From an uncultured Selenomonadaceae bacterium (GTDB lineage Bacteria; Bacillota; Negativicutes; Selenomonadales; Selenomonadaceae), in assembly GCA_910579115.1 (NCBI GenBank), contig CAJTSO010000006.1, forward strand, positions 50,167 through 56,667: DNA of 6,501 bases. Direction: 5' to 3'. The position numbers and the translations under genes were made by a program. The notes under the pieces are model-generated. The model ran no database searches, was not told where the DNA came from, and saw nothing but the letters and a program-made list of their open reading frames with translations. Positions 5,550 through 6,501 of this stretch are shown here, piece by piece (the first letter of the stretch is position 1; every line of letters starts with the position of its first letter).

Positions 5550-6501
5550 TGAATTGTCTGGCTATCACGAACGAGATTATTCTCACAGCTGTCCTTCTTT
5601 CTGTAATTGTCTTTGACCTGGTGGTAAAGGATAAGAGATTGCTGAGGACCTTGCCTTCATTGGCGGGTATAGGTATTTCCGCAAGCGCTATCATCACTAT
5701 TTTCATGTATGACACTTATGGCAATCAGAGCTTTCTGAGCGGGCTTTTCCTTCTGGACAATTTTTCAGTTTATTTCAAATGCCTTTTCTGTCTGGCCGTG
5801 GCAGTTGTGATTTGTTTTTCTGCTGACTACATCATAGAGCAAATAAGTCATCCCGGTGAATTTATTGGTCTGTGCGTTTCTGCCTTGCTGGGAATGTGCG
5901 TTATGGCTTCAGCCAATGATTTCATTACAGCATTCATTGGTCTTGAGCTTATGACCGTATCATTTTATGTTTTGTCAGCTCTCGCCAAAGACGATGGCCG
6001 AGCCGTTGAAGCGGCGGTAAAGTATCTTTTAGTTGGCGCCGCTTCAACGGCCGTAATGCTGTATGGTATAAGCCTTGTATATGGTGCGGGCGGAAGTCTA
6101 ATTTTCAGTGAAATGAAGAATAATGTCCATATGTTCTATGGTGTGGGCGTTGCCGGTGTTTCCCTGGTGATCATCGGATTCTTTTTTAAGCTTTCTGTGG
6201 TTCCTTTCCATATGTGGGCGCCGGATGTTTACCAGGGAGCTCCGTTGCCTGTAACCTGCCTTCTTGCTACGGGGTCTAAGGCGGCTGCCATTGCCATGTT
6301 TATGCGGGTGCTCTACACAGCCTTCCCGATACTGGAGAATTATTGGCTGCCCATGCTGGCCGTTTTCTCGGCTATTTGTATGGTAGCGGGTAATATTATG
6401 GCTCTTAAGCAAACTGATGTTAAACGAATGCTAGCGTACTCATCTATTGCTCAGGCAGGCTATATGATGGCTGGAATTGTATCGGCGGATGCAGCAGGCA
6501 T
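5549..6501 (+). CDS. nuoN: NADH-quinone oxidoreductase subunit N (NuoN), 3'-truncated by window edge
   Basis: Proximal antiporter-like pump subunit adjoining NuoK and NuoM (family knowledge). The frame is open from the ATG at 5549 to the window end without a stop, giving 317 residues of a family usually near 480. Pump residues are present: E133 in FIGLELMTVSFYVLSAL (E133 in E. coli), K158 in EAAVKYLLVGA (K158), K214 in FFFKLSVVPFHMWAPDVYQGAP (K217, TM7) and K244 in ATGSKAAAIA (K247, TM8). LKQTDVKRMLAYSSIAQAGYM follows at 286-306. The N-terminal helices (residues 8-25, 36-53, 75-95) are poorly conserved, as usual for this subunit. Translation is probably coupled to nuoM by the TGATG overlap. 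A perfect 15-bp inverted repeat lies within codons 152-168. The remaining C-terminal helices, including the region of E. coli K395, lie beyond the window. Confidence 0.97.
   Translation, partial: MNCLAITNEIILTAVLLSVIVFDLVVKDKRLLRTLPSLAGIGISASAIITIFMYDTYGNQSFLSGLFLLDNFSVYFKCLFCLAVAVVICFSADYIIEQISHPGEFIGLCVSALLGMCVMASANDFITAFIGLELMTVSFYVLSALAKDDGRAVEAAVKYLLVGAASTAVMLYGISLVYGAGGSLIFSEMKNNVHMFYGVGVAGVSLVIIGFFFKLSVVPFHMWAPDVYQGAPLPVTCLLATGSKAAAIAMFMRVLYTAFPILENYWLPMLAVFSAICMVAGNIMALKQTDVKRMLAYSSIAQAGYMMAGIVSADAAG
6002..6051. repeat. Perfect 15-bp inverted repeat (20-base loop) inside nuoN
   Basis: The arm GCCGTTGAAGCGGCG at 6002-6016 is exactly reverse-complementary to CGCCGCTTCAACGGC at 6037-6051. 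The stem is GC-rich and the 20-base loop (6017-6036) holds the codon for the conserved K158. The left arm is in phase with codons 152-156 (Ala-Val-Glu-Ala-Ala). No T-run follows, so it does not look like an intrinsic terminator. A role as an mRNA hairpin is inference; alanine-rich coding on both sides may contribute. Confidence 0.75.

Overview
The window is the distal half of a bacterial respiratory complex I operon (nuo, type I NADH:quinone oxidoreductase family). Seven genes lie head to tail on the + strand in the canonical order nuoH (5' end missing), nuoI, nuoJ, nuoK, nuoL, nuoM, nuoN (3' end missing). Coding is essentially continuous. The largest intergenic gap is 12 bases, and four of the six junctions overlap by 1 to 4 bases, so the set is almost certainly one transcript with translational coupling. 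No promoter, terminator, RNA gene, mobile element or CRISPR array is visible, and no gene-free stretch exceeds about 12 bases.

Organism: strong purine-rich Shine-Dalgarno sequences (AAAGGAGG, AGGAGGT), a TTG start and a moderate base composition suggest an anaerobic or facultative member of the Bacillota, possibly Negativicutes. This is inference; no taxonomic marker is present. The electron-input module (NuoE/F/G or a ferredoxin-type replacement) lies outside the window, so the electron donor cannot be told from here.

How the parts work together: NuoI carries electrons through two iron-sulfur centres toward the quinone site, which is formed partly by NuoH. NuoH, J and K form the start of the membrane arm and relay the conformational or electrostatic signal. 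NuoL, M and N are the three antiporter-like proton (or cation) pumping subunits. Most of the signature glutamates, lysines and histidines of the membrane subunits are present.

Three things stand out from a standard complex I. (1) NuoI has Ser in place of the first Cys of its second 4Fe-4S motif (S88). (2) NuoM lacks the usual TM7 lysine (E. coli K234 aligns to L232) while TM8 carries a His and a Lys-Lys pair. (3) nuoN contains a perfect 15-bp inverted repeat with a 20-base loop centred on the codons around the conserved K158. Otherwise this is an ordinary energy-metabolism operon, and I see no evidence for a previously undescribed system.
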